From Phylloscopus collybita (lineage: Eukaryota; Chordata; Aves; Passeriformes; Phylloscopidae), in assembly GCA_027886175.1 (NCBI GenBank), contig JAJNNQ010000023.1:6899001-6963000 (forward strand): a stretch of DNA of 64,000 bases, in the 5' to 3' direction. Position numbers and translations under genes: made by a program. Under the pieces are notes generated by a model. The model was not told the origin of the DNA. It was given only the letters and a program-made list of their open reading frames with translations, and searched no databases. This document shows positions 12,501-24,151 of the stretch, piece by piece; within the stretch, counting starts at the first letter, position 1, and every line of letters starts with the position of its first letter.

Positions 12501-15500
12501 CTGGAGTGTGGGGAGAAGGAAAACCTGGTGGGACAGCCGAGGCTGGGGGACTGGAGGGATGGTGTTCTCCAGCCTTCTGCTGAAACTGCAGCACTATGAG
12601 CTCACCAGTCCAGGAACTGACCCCCCCAAAAACTGCGCCTCCTTCCCACACCCCCAGCTCTGGCAGGAGGGCTTCCCAGCACGGCTCTCGCCGCCTCCGA
12701 GCACCGAACCCCTCCTAAATAATTCAGGAAGGCGAGTGCCGTCCGCAGGGGCTGCGGATAAACGTGGTAAATGGCTGAGAAATGGAGCGTGTCCCTCGGG
12801 AGCCACCTCCGCGCCGGGTGGCCGGGCCCCTCTCCTCCCTCCCGGCCCAGGTGGTGACTCCGGGCCCGCACAGGTACGGGCGCTGCGGAGGAGGGGCCGG
12901 AGCGGAGCTGCCGGGGCCACTGGAGCATTGGGAATTGCATTTCACGGCTGGGCGGGCTGGGATACCAACCCGGCCCTGTGCGCCGGGTGCTTGGAGAGGA
13001 GATAAGATTTGATTAAGAAGGCTGCTATTAATTTATGGCAAGTACACTCACGGCAGTGGAGAGGTTGCTTTTAATTAATAGCCAGAAGGAGAGTTTTAAA
13101 GCTCTTGGTCTCAGTGGGGGGGAGAAGGGAGGGAGGGGAAAGCAGGGAAGGAAGGGAACAAAGTAAGTTGGGAGGATTAATGGTCACATCTGCAATTATA
13201 AGTCTTTTTCTTAGTAAAAAGGGCAAAAAACCCCAGATCAAAAGACGCGCAGTGGGTGGGGGTGTGCGGGGCAGCCGGGCTGATCCCTGGGGATGGGATG
13301 GGTGGGACCGTGCTGGTGCCTTTGGCGCTGCCCCGTGGCACCAACCCAGCCTGGGGGGACAGCAAGGGACAGCTGGGTGTCCTCGTGGCTGCTCCAGGGC
13401 CAGCTCTGCTGGGATCAGGACCGAGGGCCAATGCTGGGATGCATCTCACAGAAAAAATTATTTATTTTGAGGGTGGTGAGACCCTGGAAAAGAATTCCCA
13501 GAGCAGCTGTGGCTGCCCCTGGATCCCTGGCAGTGTCCAGGGCCAGGTTGGACACTGGGGCTTGGAGCAGCCTGGGACAGTGGCAGGTGTCCCTGCCCAT
13601 GGCAGGGGTGGGTCTGGATGGATTCTGAGGACTTCCCCAACCAAAACCACTCTGGTGTTCAGTGACTGTGATTTTGGCGGTGGTGGGGATGGGATGAGGA
13701 GGATGGAGCCGCCTTGCCCCGCCGCCAACCCTGTGGGATTCCCTGGAGGCTGCAGGGGGTGGCTCAGGCTGCTCTGCACCTGCCCAGGTGTAGGGAGGAG
13801 AGCGAGCAGGGCTCAGCCAAGCTTCCCAAACCATACTGCCTCATTCCTGGCTCCATCCTCAGCACCCCCAGCTGCAGACTGGTCCCCCCAGTCCCCGCCT
13901 GGCAGCGCGGTCGCGCTCCATGACTCCCCAGGTGCCGGCAGCGCTCGGCATTTCAATTCCGTGTTTGCTTTTTATTAAGGGGATGGAGCCGTGCCTCAGG
14001 AATACTAATGGCCCCGGCACGGCAGAGAGAGCCACTGACCGTGCACCTGCCACCTGCCACCGGGGACCCCGGCAGGGGAGGAGTCCCCACCTGGGGACAC
14101 CGGGAGCACCGGGGGCCGTGCCCGGGCCTGGCGTTGGCTCCGTGCCCTCGGGGACACGTGGGCCATTGGATCGACCTGGTGGCTTCACCAGCATCCACTG
14201 AAAAATTGGTGCTTCCCGACCTCACCTGGCACCTGGCAAGACGGGAATGGGACTTAGCCAAGGGGCGGCTGCTTGGGCAGGGGTTCACTTGTCTCCAGGG
14301 CCACCGTGTCCCCTTGGATGGCCAGGATGGATCCCCTGGGGCCACCTCTCCTTGCACCCAGGTGAGGCTGTGCCCCCTTAGGGTGCTCAGGGACATTCTG
14401 GTCCCCCATGGGTGCTGTTCTTGGGGGCCGTGGGTGACGTTCCCCCCTCCCCAGCCCACCCCCCCCAGATGTGGCGCGGCTGCGGCGGCGCCGGGGAACC
14501 GCGGGACGAATATGTTCCACAAATGAATAATAAAAACAAAGGAAAATTACCCTCTTATTGAAACTCGTTTTATGAATAAAACAATTATTCTGGTAATTGA
14601 AAAAATGTGTCGTTAAATTAAATGCAGTGGTTCCTATTAAAATTTTAGTGGATTTCTTCTTCTCCTCTGTTTCTTTTTCCCCCTTTTTCCTTGCCTCCCT
14701 CCCTCCTGCCTCCGCTGGCGGCTAAAGGCTGGTAATTATAGCGGAGGGTTTCGCTTTCTCTTTATTGTTTTTTAATCTCTTCGTGCTGCGGAGCCAGCGA
14801 GAGTCTGATGCCGAGGAGATTTAGCTCCATCTCCCCGTGCTGGGGGGGGCCGGGGTGGGAGCTGCTTGGTGGCAGTGCCAGGTGGCCATGCCACCGCTCC
14901 TGGTGGGGTGGCATCTTCTCTACTGGGCTGGCATCCTCCTCTCCAGGCTGCCATCCTCCTTTTTGGGTGGTGGTGCCCCGGGAAGGATGGGGGAGCTCTG
15001 GGAAGCTGTGAGGGGAGCAAGGACGTGGCTCTGTCCCCTCGCTGTGGTCCAGGTGGGGTGTGGGCAGTGCACTGGGCACTTCCCAGGGCTGCACAGGACA
15101 CATCCTGGTGGGACCAGAGAAGGGTTGTTGGGAAGGAGGAAGAGGATGGAGATGTTTTCCCTGAGGCAGGTGCTGCTCCCTGGTGTTGGATGGGCACTGT
15201 TGGGTACCTGGAGCCTGCAGGTAAAGGTGGGCTGGGTTCAGGACATCCCCCAGGCATCGGCTCCGTTGGGCTTCCTGGTGCGTCCTGCTGGATCGTGACC
15301 AGCAGGAATGGGCTGGTCACCCTCCAGTGGGTGAGCTGGGCAGGGCATGGATGTCACTCCTGTCCCCAAGCGGCAGTGGAGGTGACACTGTGCTGAGCAC
15401 AAGCAAAGATGGGGACTGTGCTGTCCCTTGGATGGTGGTGCCAGGCAGGAGGGGACCCGGGTGCCCCACGAGCTGCTGGTGCTTCGGGGCTGGCCAGGGG

Positions 15501-18500
15501 GGACCAGTGGAATTGGATCTCCTGCCCCCATCCCCATCTTGCCTCTGAAAGGGAAGGGGAAATGAGGGGGCTGCACCCTCGGTCCCCACCACCCCCCTGC
15601 CAGCAGCTGCCAGGCAGAGCCGTTCCCTTGGCAGCCATTCTGGGATTCCTCCAGGCTTAAAACTCTCCGTCCCTTCCCATCAAGAGGGATTTGAAGCCGG
15701 GGAGAGGGGAGCTTAGTTCCCAGCTCACCCATTAGGGCCGGGAATTAGGATCCATTACGGCTCTTTGGGGAGCCCTGCCCTACATCCGCGCTGTAATGCC
15801 CCGCCGGCCCTGATGTAACTAAAGTGCAGGGGCCAAGATTGTGATCCCATTAGGCGGGATTAGTGCCGTGCCAGGGCCTGGCATTAGATTGTCATTGGCA
15901 GGGGAGGGAGCTGGGACTGTGCCTGTCCCTGTCCCTGTCCCCCTTCCCTGTTGCCAGCCCTTGGAATCCCATCCGTCACCGCTGGCAGCTCGGCTCAGCC
16001 CCGGGGTCAGCGGTGAGGGCAGGATGGGGACAGATGGGTTTGGTGGCACCTTTCTGGGTGCCTGGGGACATGGGGTGGTGTGGCAGGGGGTGGCACAGCA
16101 GCCCCGCAGGGTCCCGTGCTGCCGGCAGACGTGCAGATGTTCCCGGAGACGCCCCTTGCTGCCGCCTGTGTTTGGAAAGTGATGAATTTCTGCACCAACT
16201 AATTAGCCTCTAATTAGCAAGTGGAGTGTAAACAGTCACAACAGATGGGGGAGAGGCAGAATGAGCAGTAATGACCCTTCGTTTGGGGGGGATGTGGCTG
16301 TCACCCACTGGGAGCCCTCCCCCTGGGCCCTGGGGCTGCGGGACTGGCAGCTCCCACCCATGCTGGCTCTGTGGTGACACGGTGAGAGCTCCATGAGCCT
16401 GGATTTGGTGGTGCCAAGGCCTGTTAGGGATGGTGGGAGAGTGCAGCTGCCCCCAGGGAGCAGAGCTGGTGCAGCTGGAGAGGGAAACTGAGGCCAGGGG
16501 GCTGCAGAAGGAGCTGGGCACGAGGGGGACAGCGCTGCTCAGCAGTGGGGCCCCCCACTCTTCTCCCCTCCAAGAGCTGGTGTGGCACCCCCTGGGAGCA
16601 CCAGGGACACCTGGTCCTGTCCCTGGAGACCTGGGAATTAACAGGCCACATTCCCCTCCCTGGACCCCTCCTCTCCTCCGGCCACCCCTGCACTTGGTGG
16701 CTTGGGCTCCTTGGAGGGGCACGGGGCTCCCAGGAGGATGAGAAGGATTCCACTCGAGCTCAGCACCACCCTCACCCCTCACAGGGAGCCCCCAGGAGCC
16801 CCATCCCTGCTGTCCCCTGCCGTGGTGGGGGTGGGTTTGCCTTTCTGGGGGCCGTGACCTTGGCGAGAGAATCACCACTGAGCGATCCCCGTGGAATTAG
16901 GAGCTGCCTCTCCTCCTCTGCGCCGTTTTTCACCCCTTAATGCAGAACAGATGGCTGGGGCGCTTCAAAGCGTGATGAGCCTTAGCTGCTTAAAATCAAA
17001 TTAGGATGGATGCAAACGGCGGGCGGGCCCAGGGGAAGGTGTGCCAGCAGCACCCTGCTTCCCAAACACTTCCCAAACGCTTCCCAAACACCTCGCAGGC
17101 ATCTCCAGGACACCTCCCAGACCCTGGGTGCTGGCTGGGTGCAGGGGGTGCACCAGGCACGCCAGGTCTCTGTCCCACTGTGCCATGGCAGCGCTTGGCT
17201 GGGCCCTGGCAGCACAGCCTGGTGCTCCTGAGGGATCAGCATTCCCTGGGGATCAGCCCCTTGTGCCCTGCTTGGATTGTCCCTGCAGCTGCACCCCAGG
17301 CAGGTGCATGGCTCATTTCCTGGTGTCCTGCAGGAGGTGTTTGGATCTGGAGCTGCCATCTGGCTGTGCCACGTCCCCTGGTGCCATAATCCCAAAGTCC
17401 CCAGGGTGGCGTGGGCGAAGCCCTGGCCTTGCAGGTCACGCCCTGGTGGGGACACGTGCGGCCACCGCCCTGCACAGGTGACACAGATCCTGCCCTGGGG
17501 TGTTCCCGTGAGCCCTGTGATGCCTGTGTCCCCACTCCTGGGGCACCCTGAGGGCTGCAGGGCTGCCATGAGCTCCCCAGACCAGGGAACAGCGTGGCCA
17601 TGGGTGGGGCTGGCAGCAGTGGTGCCAAACCCCACAGCCAGGGCACCGAGCTGCCAGTGGGCACCACTCTGCCCCTGTGCCACCCGGGACGGGCTGAGCT
17701 GCCTGCCCTGATGCCCCAATACCTGAATCCATCTGGGATCTAAGGCAGGGACACCAGGAGGAGTGAGGGCTGCCCCTTCCAGCCGGCGTTGCTGAAAGTC
17801 AGAGAGGAAGATTAAATTAACGAGCCACAAGCTGTTCCTTCCTAATGACTCGCCTGGCATCCAGCACCACCTGTGCCCTCCCCTTTGCCAGGCAAGGTGG
17901 TGTAAATCCACTGGGCTTTCCCATGTGGGTGTGCAGGAGCCAGGACTGAGGAGAGGGACCCCCAGTGCAGCTCTGGGGGTTCTCTGGGTGCCTTTCAGCT
18001 CCCACAAACTCCTGTCACACCCCCGGGGTGGTGGGCACTGCCTCAGTGCTGCTCACGGCACGGGGATCCACAGCAGGAATTCAGCTCGAGCAGACAAGAA
18101 AGCAAAGCCCTACCCCAAAGAAAAAACCCAGAGCTGTGATTGAACGTGCACTTGAAAGCTGCTGGGGAATATGAATGTGCCTTTGAAGTAAAAGGGCTTC
18201 CATTTGTTAAGCAGAAAATGGAGCTGTGCGGTTCGATTTATAGTTTTACTTAGCAAATAAAACAGGAGAGGAGTAAGTGGTTCTGCCTCGCTCCGCTCGC
18301 AGCCCCTCCACCCCTTCACCCCCCGAGTTAAAAGCTCGGAGATGCTACAAAGGGAGCCGGGAATAAAGCAAAGAAGCAGCTTAGATAAACCTGCAGCGGG
18401 CTGAGCCCTTGTGGATGGGCTGCTGGAATGGCTCAGGGAGGAACAAGGGACAGGGGAGGGGGCTGGGTGGCCTGGCTGGGGCAGGGGGTGGGGAGGCGGC

Positions 18501-21500
18501 TGCGGGGTGATGGCGATGCCGATGGAATCATGGAACGGTTTGGGTCGGAGGGGAACCTTAACGATCATTTTGCAGCAGTGCTGAGCGATCCGTGGGGCTG
18601 GCAGGGCCCTGATCCCTCTCCCTCCTCTCTCCACAGACGATGTCTCCCCGTACTTCAAGACGGAGCCGGTGAGGAGCCAGGTGCACCTGGAGGGGAACCG
18701 GCTGGTGCTGACCTGCATGGCCGAGGGCAGCTGGCCCCTCGAGTTCAAGTGGCTGCACAACAGCCGGGAGCTCACCAAGTTCTCCCTGGAGTACCGGTGA
18801 GTCTGGGAAGGCGGCCAGGCATCGGAAGGGGCTGCCCAGGGAGCTTTGGAGTCCCCATCCCTGCGGGTGTCCAAGGAAAAGTGGAAGTGGCACTCTGAGC
18901 TCTGGGCTGGGGACAAGGCACGGATTGGGACACGATGACCTTGGAGGTCTGTCTTTTCCAGCCTCGGTGACGCTGGGATTCTGAGTCTTCCCGAGCATCC
19001 TGTGGCAAATCCTGCCCGTCATGCTGGTTCCTGGCAGGTGCCTGTGCTAGGGCTGCCGTCCTGGGAGGCGGCACAGAGGCAGCACTTGGCAGCCCGGGAG
19101 CTGCCAGCTCTGTTTGCAGAGCCAGCGGGGAGTTGAAGCAGGTCAACACCAGGGACAAGGTGTTTGCACAAGCGGATTAACACCTCAATGCTGGGCTGTG
19201 GATCACAGCCCGTCCATGGCTCCCTGGGAACAGCCAGGCTGGGAAGGGGCAAGGCAGGCTGGTGTCAGAGAGTGCCCAGATCCAGCCCCGAGTGCCAACA
19301 CATGCTGGCACTGAGCAGCTCCAGCCCCTTGGAGATGGCCTTTAAATCAGGGTGGGCACCTCTTGCCGTCTCCTCTGAGTGTGTGTGTGTCATCCTCTCT
19401 GTTTTAATCAATAATTCAGGTCGAGACGAGCCGTTCCCCCTTTCCAGGCGTCGAATCCAAAGGCTTCGTGTTGCTGTAGCAACGCGGAGCTGCTCCGGGA
19501 TGCCGGGAACGCAGAGAGAGTGGCTGGGTGACGTCGTGTGCCGTGCTGGGATCCTGCAGCCCGCGCCCTCCTTGGGGACCCTGGGGACTGTCCCCTCCTG
19601 AGCCGTGGTGGCTGCAGCTCTGCAAAGCCCTGAGTCCCTGGCTGAGGCCCTGGGAGACACCCTTGTCCCTTGTCATGGTGTGGAAGCTCAGAGACCTGTT
19701 GAGCCCCACAATTCCCACAGCTCCCTCCTGTCAGAAATGCAGCTCTTTCCCAGGCAGGAGAAAGGAGCCAGGACCCTGATCCTGGGCCTAGCTCTGCCCT
19801 GGGAGTGGGTTGGAGTGCCTGGGGGGTCACCTCCAAACCCAGAATGGGGATTCTGACTCCTTTTCCTGACTTTCTCCTGGGTTTGATCCTTGCTTCAGTA
19901 GGAAGGGGCCCAGCAGTGGTGTCTGTGCTCTGGGATGTCCGGCAGCTCCACATCCTTGCACCCCTGCACCAGATCCAGCCCCTGCACCCCTGCACCCCTG
20001 CATCCCTGCACCCCTGCTCCAAGGTGACTCCCCTCCCACCAGAGCCCTCAGCCCCCAGCTCCAGCATCCAGGCAGAAAGGGATTAAGGAAGGAAGCGAGA
20101 AACCAAACAAACAAACACGTGGGGAAAACCCAAACAAACCCAGCGCAGTCAATGGAGCAGAGAAGCCGCCGTGCAAATCCCTGCTGGGCTCCCCTGGAAC
20201 CTGCCAGCATCCCTTGGCTCTGCCCGTGGCTCCGTGGGGATTTGGAGTGTGGAGATGAGGGTTTGGCTGTCTTGCCTGGCACTGGAGGCTGCTGGTGAGA
20301 AGGCAAAGGACCAGAATTAGTTATGATGGGCAGAAATTGAATTTTAATAGAGCTGTCGGTGGCGCGGAGCCAGCCCGCTCAGGCAGTGGGAAGGTTGTAA
20401 TTAAAAGTTAACGAGTTTAGAAACAGAGTAATCCTTGGAGAGGGGAGGGCTGCTGCTGATGGCCAGGGAGGCTCAGGGATGTTCTTGGCCACGTGGGGCT
20501 GGGGATGGCTCTGGGTCCGTGGGTGCCGTAGGTGAGGGCTTTGGGGTGCACCAGTCCCTCCCAGCTCGGTGCTGCCGTGTGTCTCCTGGTGCAGGGACAG
20601 GGGGACATCCCCAGAGCCTGGCTGTGCCCACGAGGGAGGCTTTGGAGAAGACAATATGCTGGGGAGGGGGGGGACTGTGCCCAGGGACTGGCTGGGCTTG
20701 GTGGCATCGCCTCGTGATTCCCAGCAAGGCTTGGTGGCATCAGCTTGCAGTTCCCAGCCTGGGCTGTGTCTCCAAGCATTCCATCCTCATCATCCCCACC
20801 GCTGTTCCCCAGCTCCTCTCCTGAGCCGGGCATCCCTCCGGCACCGCCGGCTGCAGTGGTCCTGGTGCATTTCCCCCGTTTTGGGGGGCAGCGGGCAGGG
20901 GCTCGCTGTCCCCCCGCCCCCCTCGAGGCGCCCCACTTGGTGCTCGCCGGTGGTCGGAGGAGCTCACGCCGTGTTTCCAGGGAAGGAGCCGCTCTCCCAG
21001 TTTGGCAGCGTTTCCATGGCGACCGCCCTTTCCTTCCCGTAGCGGTTCCGCCGCCACCGGAGCGGCTCTTGGCGTTCGCCGAGGGCCGGGTGGGCAGCGG
21101 GCTCGGCCGGACCCTGGTCGCGAGCCCGGCAGGGCCACGGCGGTGCCTCTGCGTGGAGCTGATCCCTCGGGAGCATCCCCGGGAAGCACGGCGGGATCAC
21201 TCGGCTCTATGAGCATTTGGAGCCAACCTCCCTGAGGAGCATCCCAGGGGATTGGGTGTGATGAGAGACTCCTGAGGGGGCCAGCCTGGGGCTGTGTGCT
21301 TGTGGAGTCAGCCCCCCCCGGGAGCCGTCCCTGGGGGCTGTGGGAGATCAGGCAGCAGCCTGGCTTGGTGTGTGATCATGGAGCCTTCCCCTGCAGCATC
21401 CCTGGGGACGGGAGCATCCCAGTTTGGTTCCACACGCATGCAGAGCTCAGGAGGGTCCCAGGGGATGGAACAGGATGAGGGACCCCCAAAGGATTGAGCA

Positions 21501-24115
21501 GCAGCCTGGCTCTGTGTGTGTGTGTGGGGGCAGGGAGGGGGGGGACATCCTGCCTCGGGAGCATCCCTGGGGCCTGTGGGGGGCTCAGGGATCAGCCTGG
21601 CTCTGTGTGTGCCCACAGAGCTGTGATGCCAGGCACATCCCTGGTGTTTGGAACAGGGTCAGGGACCACCTGCCTTCCCCTCTCCTTGCTCCCTCCATTC
21701 CCTGCCGCTGCCATGGGGTGCAGGGGGCCCTTCTCCATGGGATCCCTGCTGCCTCCTGCTCTGGGGACCCCACAGTGACACCCCTCCAGTGCCCACTGAG
21801 GTGACAGCACAGCACGCTGGGGTGCCCTGGCCCTGCTGCCCAGGGCCAGCTCAGTTTTCCCCTGCAGGATCTCTCTGGTGCCAGGCTCTCCGGAGCCTGG
21901 AGGAGCTCCGGAGCCTCTCGTATGAGGAATCATAACATGCAAATCAGGCAGCTTGATGTCTTTAATGAAATCCTCGGAAGGAAGGCGCTTCTCTGGTGAA
22001 TTGAGGATATTTATTTCTCATACAAGAAATTTAACATGCAGATTAGTTGGGTCTGGTAATTTATCACATGAGATTGTCCTATTAAGGGCTGCATCGAGTC
22101 CTGCTGCCTTCGGAAATTACCTAACACATAGATTACCTCTGGACAGACTCCCATCCATAGGGATGCATCCTCCTGCTCCTAAATCAGCCCTCGTGCCTCT
22201 CCTCATGGCCTCCACAGCTGGTGCAGGAGTCCAGCAGCTACTGAAGGATTCCCTACCTTCTCTCAAGAGCCCAAATCCCCTTTTGCTGGAGTTTGGAGAA
22301 ATGTAATTCCATCTCCGACTCGGGCTGGCTTTGCCCCAGCTGCTGCCAGCCAAGCAGGGCTGGCACAGCTGAGTCTCCCCGTGCCACCCCCTGCCAGCCC
22401 TGGGGTGGGTTTTGCAGCACGTGGGGTCTCTGATCCATCATCATCTCCTTCCAGGAGCCTTTCTGCGTGGGCTCACTGAGATTTGGGGCAGATTTGGGGC
22501 TCTTTCAACCCCAGCTCCTCAATGGGCTGTTTTGGAGTGTCCCCAAGGGTTGCAGGGACACAAGTGGCTGCACACACAGGACTCTGACGTGCTTTTAGGC
22601 CTGGTGAGGATCCCAAATGTTTGATGCCCAGAGGTTGTCCCCAAATTATGTAAAATACAGAGCCAGGAGCCTCTGAAAAGCCCAGATCTAGGGCAACAGG
22701 AAGGATCATCTCTGGATTCCTGCTGGAATCTCGGCCTGTGCTGCTGCTCACTGGGAGCTTATCCCTGCTCTGGTGGGCCCAACCCTTTGCCAGCCCAGGT
22801 GTGAAGCCCATCCCTCTGCCTTGGGGAGCTAATTACCATGCAAGGAGTTAATTAGTGGGAGCTGAAGAACGTTGGAAGGGTGGCATCCAGGCTGGGGGGA
22901 AGCCCAGCAGGGCGTTCCTGCTTCTTGTGACACCTTTGGCATCACCACAGGTGGCAAAGCCCCAGGAGGAGTGTGGGCAGCAGGGGGGGAGGTTTTCCTC
23001 GGAATGCTTGTGCAGGGGGGGCTCCTGCCTGTCTCTGTGCCTTGATTGGAACTGGGGAGACACTTGAGAACTTGGGGGGACTTTTGAATGTTGGCATGAG
23101 GAGCCGTGGGCACAGGGCAGTGGTGCCAGTGAACCATGGCAGTGTCAGGGCTGGCAGGAGGCACGAGCTGGGGTGGCAGCAGAAGGAATCTCCTTGCGGG
23201 GGTCTCAGAGGGGCTCAGGAGCCACGGTGGAGAGGACAGGGAGCTGTCGGAGTGGGAGGTGCCACCGGAGCTGGGAGGTGGCCAAGCTCGTGGTTTGCAA
23301 TGCACCAAAGCCCTCCGGATGCCGCAGCACGGATCGAGGCTTGCTCCGGCCCTGCTCTGCAGGAAGGAGGCTGATTAATACACGGGCATTAATTATTAAA
23401 TGGCTCGTTGTTCTGGAAGGGCCAATTGAGGCAGCGATTTACGGGGCTGCCCAATTCCCACGGCCGAGGGAGAACACTCCGGGCAGGAGGAGAGGCAGCG
23501 GCCACGTGGATGCAAACAGATCCAATCGGGAGTTAATTGAGATCCAATAGCCCAGTTAAGCAGGGCTGATGGAGCTCCAGGGGGGTGCTCACCGCCTCAT
23601 CGAGCGCTGGCCCGGAGCAGGGGCCGGGACACCCGCTCGGATGCCTCGAGTCGTTAAACCTCTGCTAAGTGTGTTTTAATGCTCACTTGACATTTCATTA
23701 TCCCACAGTAACTATTCAAACACACGTCCCCTCTAGAATTAATTAGTCGTTATACAGGATATTAATCAAAGGGGACTGTGCCAGTCTGCTTCCATCCCAA
23801 ATCCGATCCAGCTGTTGCTGTTACTGGGCGGCATTGGAAGAACCTCACAGATTTCTGCGCTCTTCTGGCTTTCAATTTGATGGATCAAATCCTTTGGCTG
23901 CTGCTTTTCCCGGCCCTTCTCCACCCCCTCAATCTAAGAATAATTCGGCAGCGTCAGCCCCACGCTCCTCAGCAACCCTACAATAACAGAGGCACGGCAG
24001 CAGCAGCCGGGGCTGGGGCACGGCTGTGCCGGAGCCACGGGGACAATCCAGGATGGCACGGAGAGGAGCTGGGCACGCTGCCGGGCACTGCCCTGCCCTG
24101 CTGACGGGATCAGGG

Positions 24116-24151
<36 letters not shown>

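Larger units (their letters stand above)
887..18636 (+). other. SDK2: SDK2 intron 1 (17.75 kb)
   Basis: No exon or RNA gene was recognised here. Most of the intron is GC-rich unique sequence. It carries simple repeats, two CR1 remnants (5388-5508 and 13466-13655) plus a third at 18521-18571 next to exon 2, and a triple 38-40 bp tandem repeat at about 11074-11176. AT-rich islands containing TAATTA-type motifs stand out near 1911-1975, 2745-2870, 4375-4455, 7480-7550, 8030-8115, 10090-10235, 13000-13230, 14515-14780, 16180-16270 and 18100-18410. These islands are the best candidates for intronic enhancers. Long ORFs on either strand are GC artefacts or simple-repeat readings. Confidence 0.7.
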
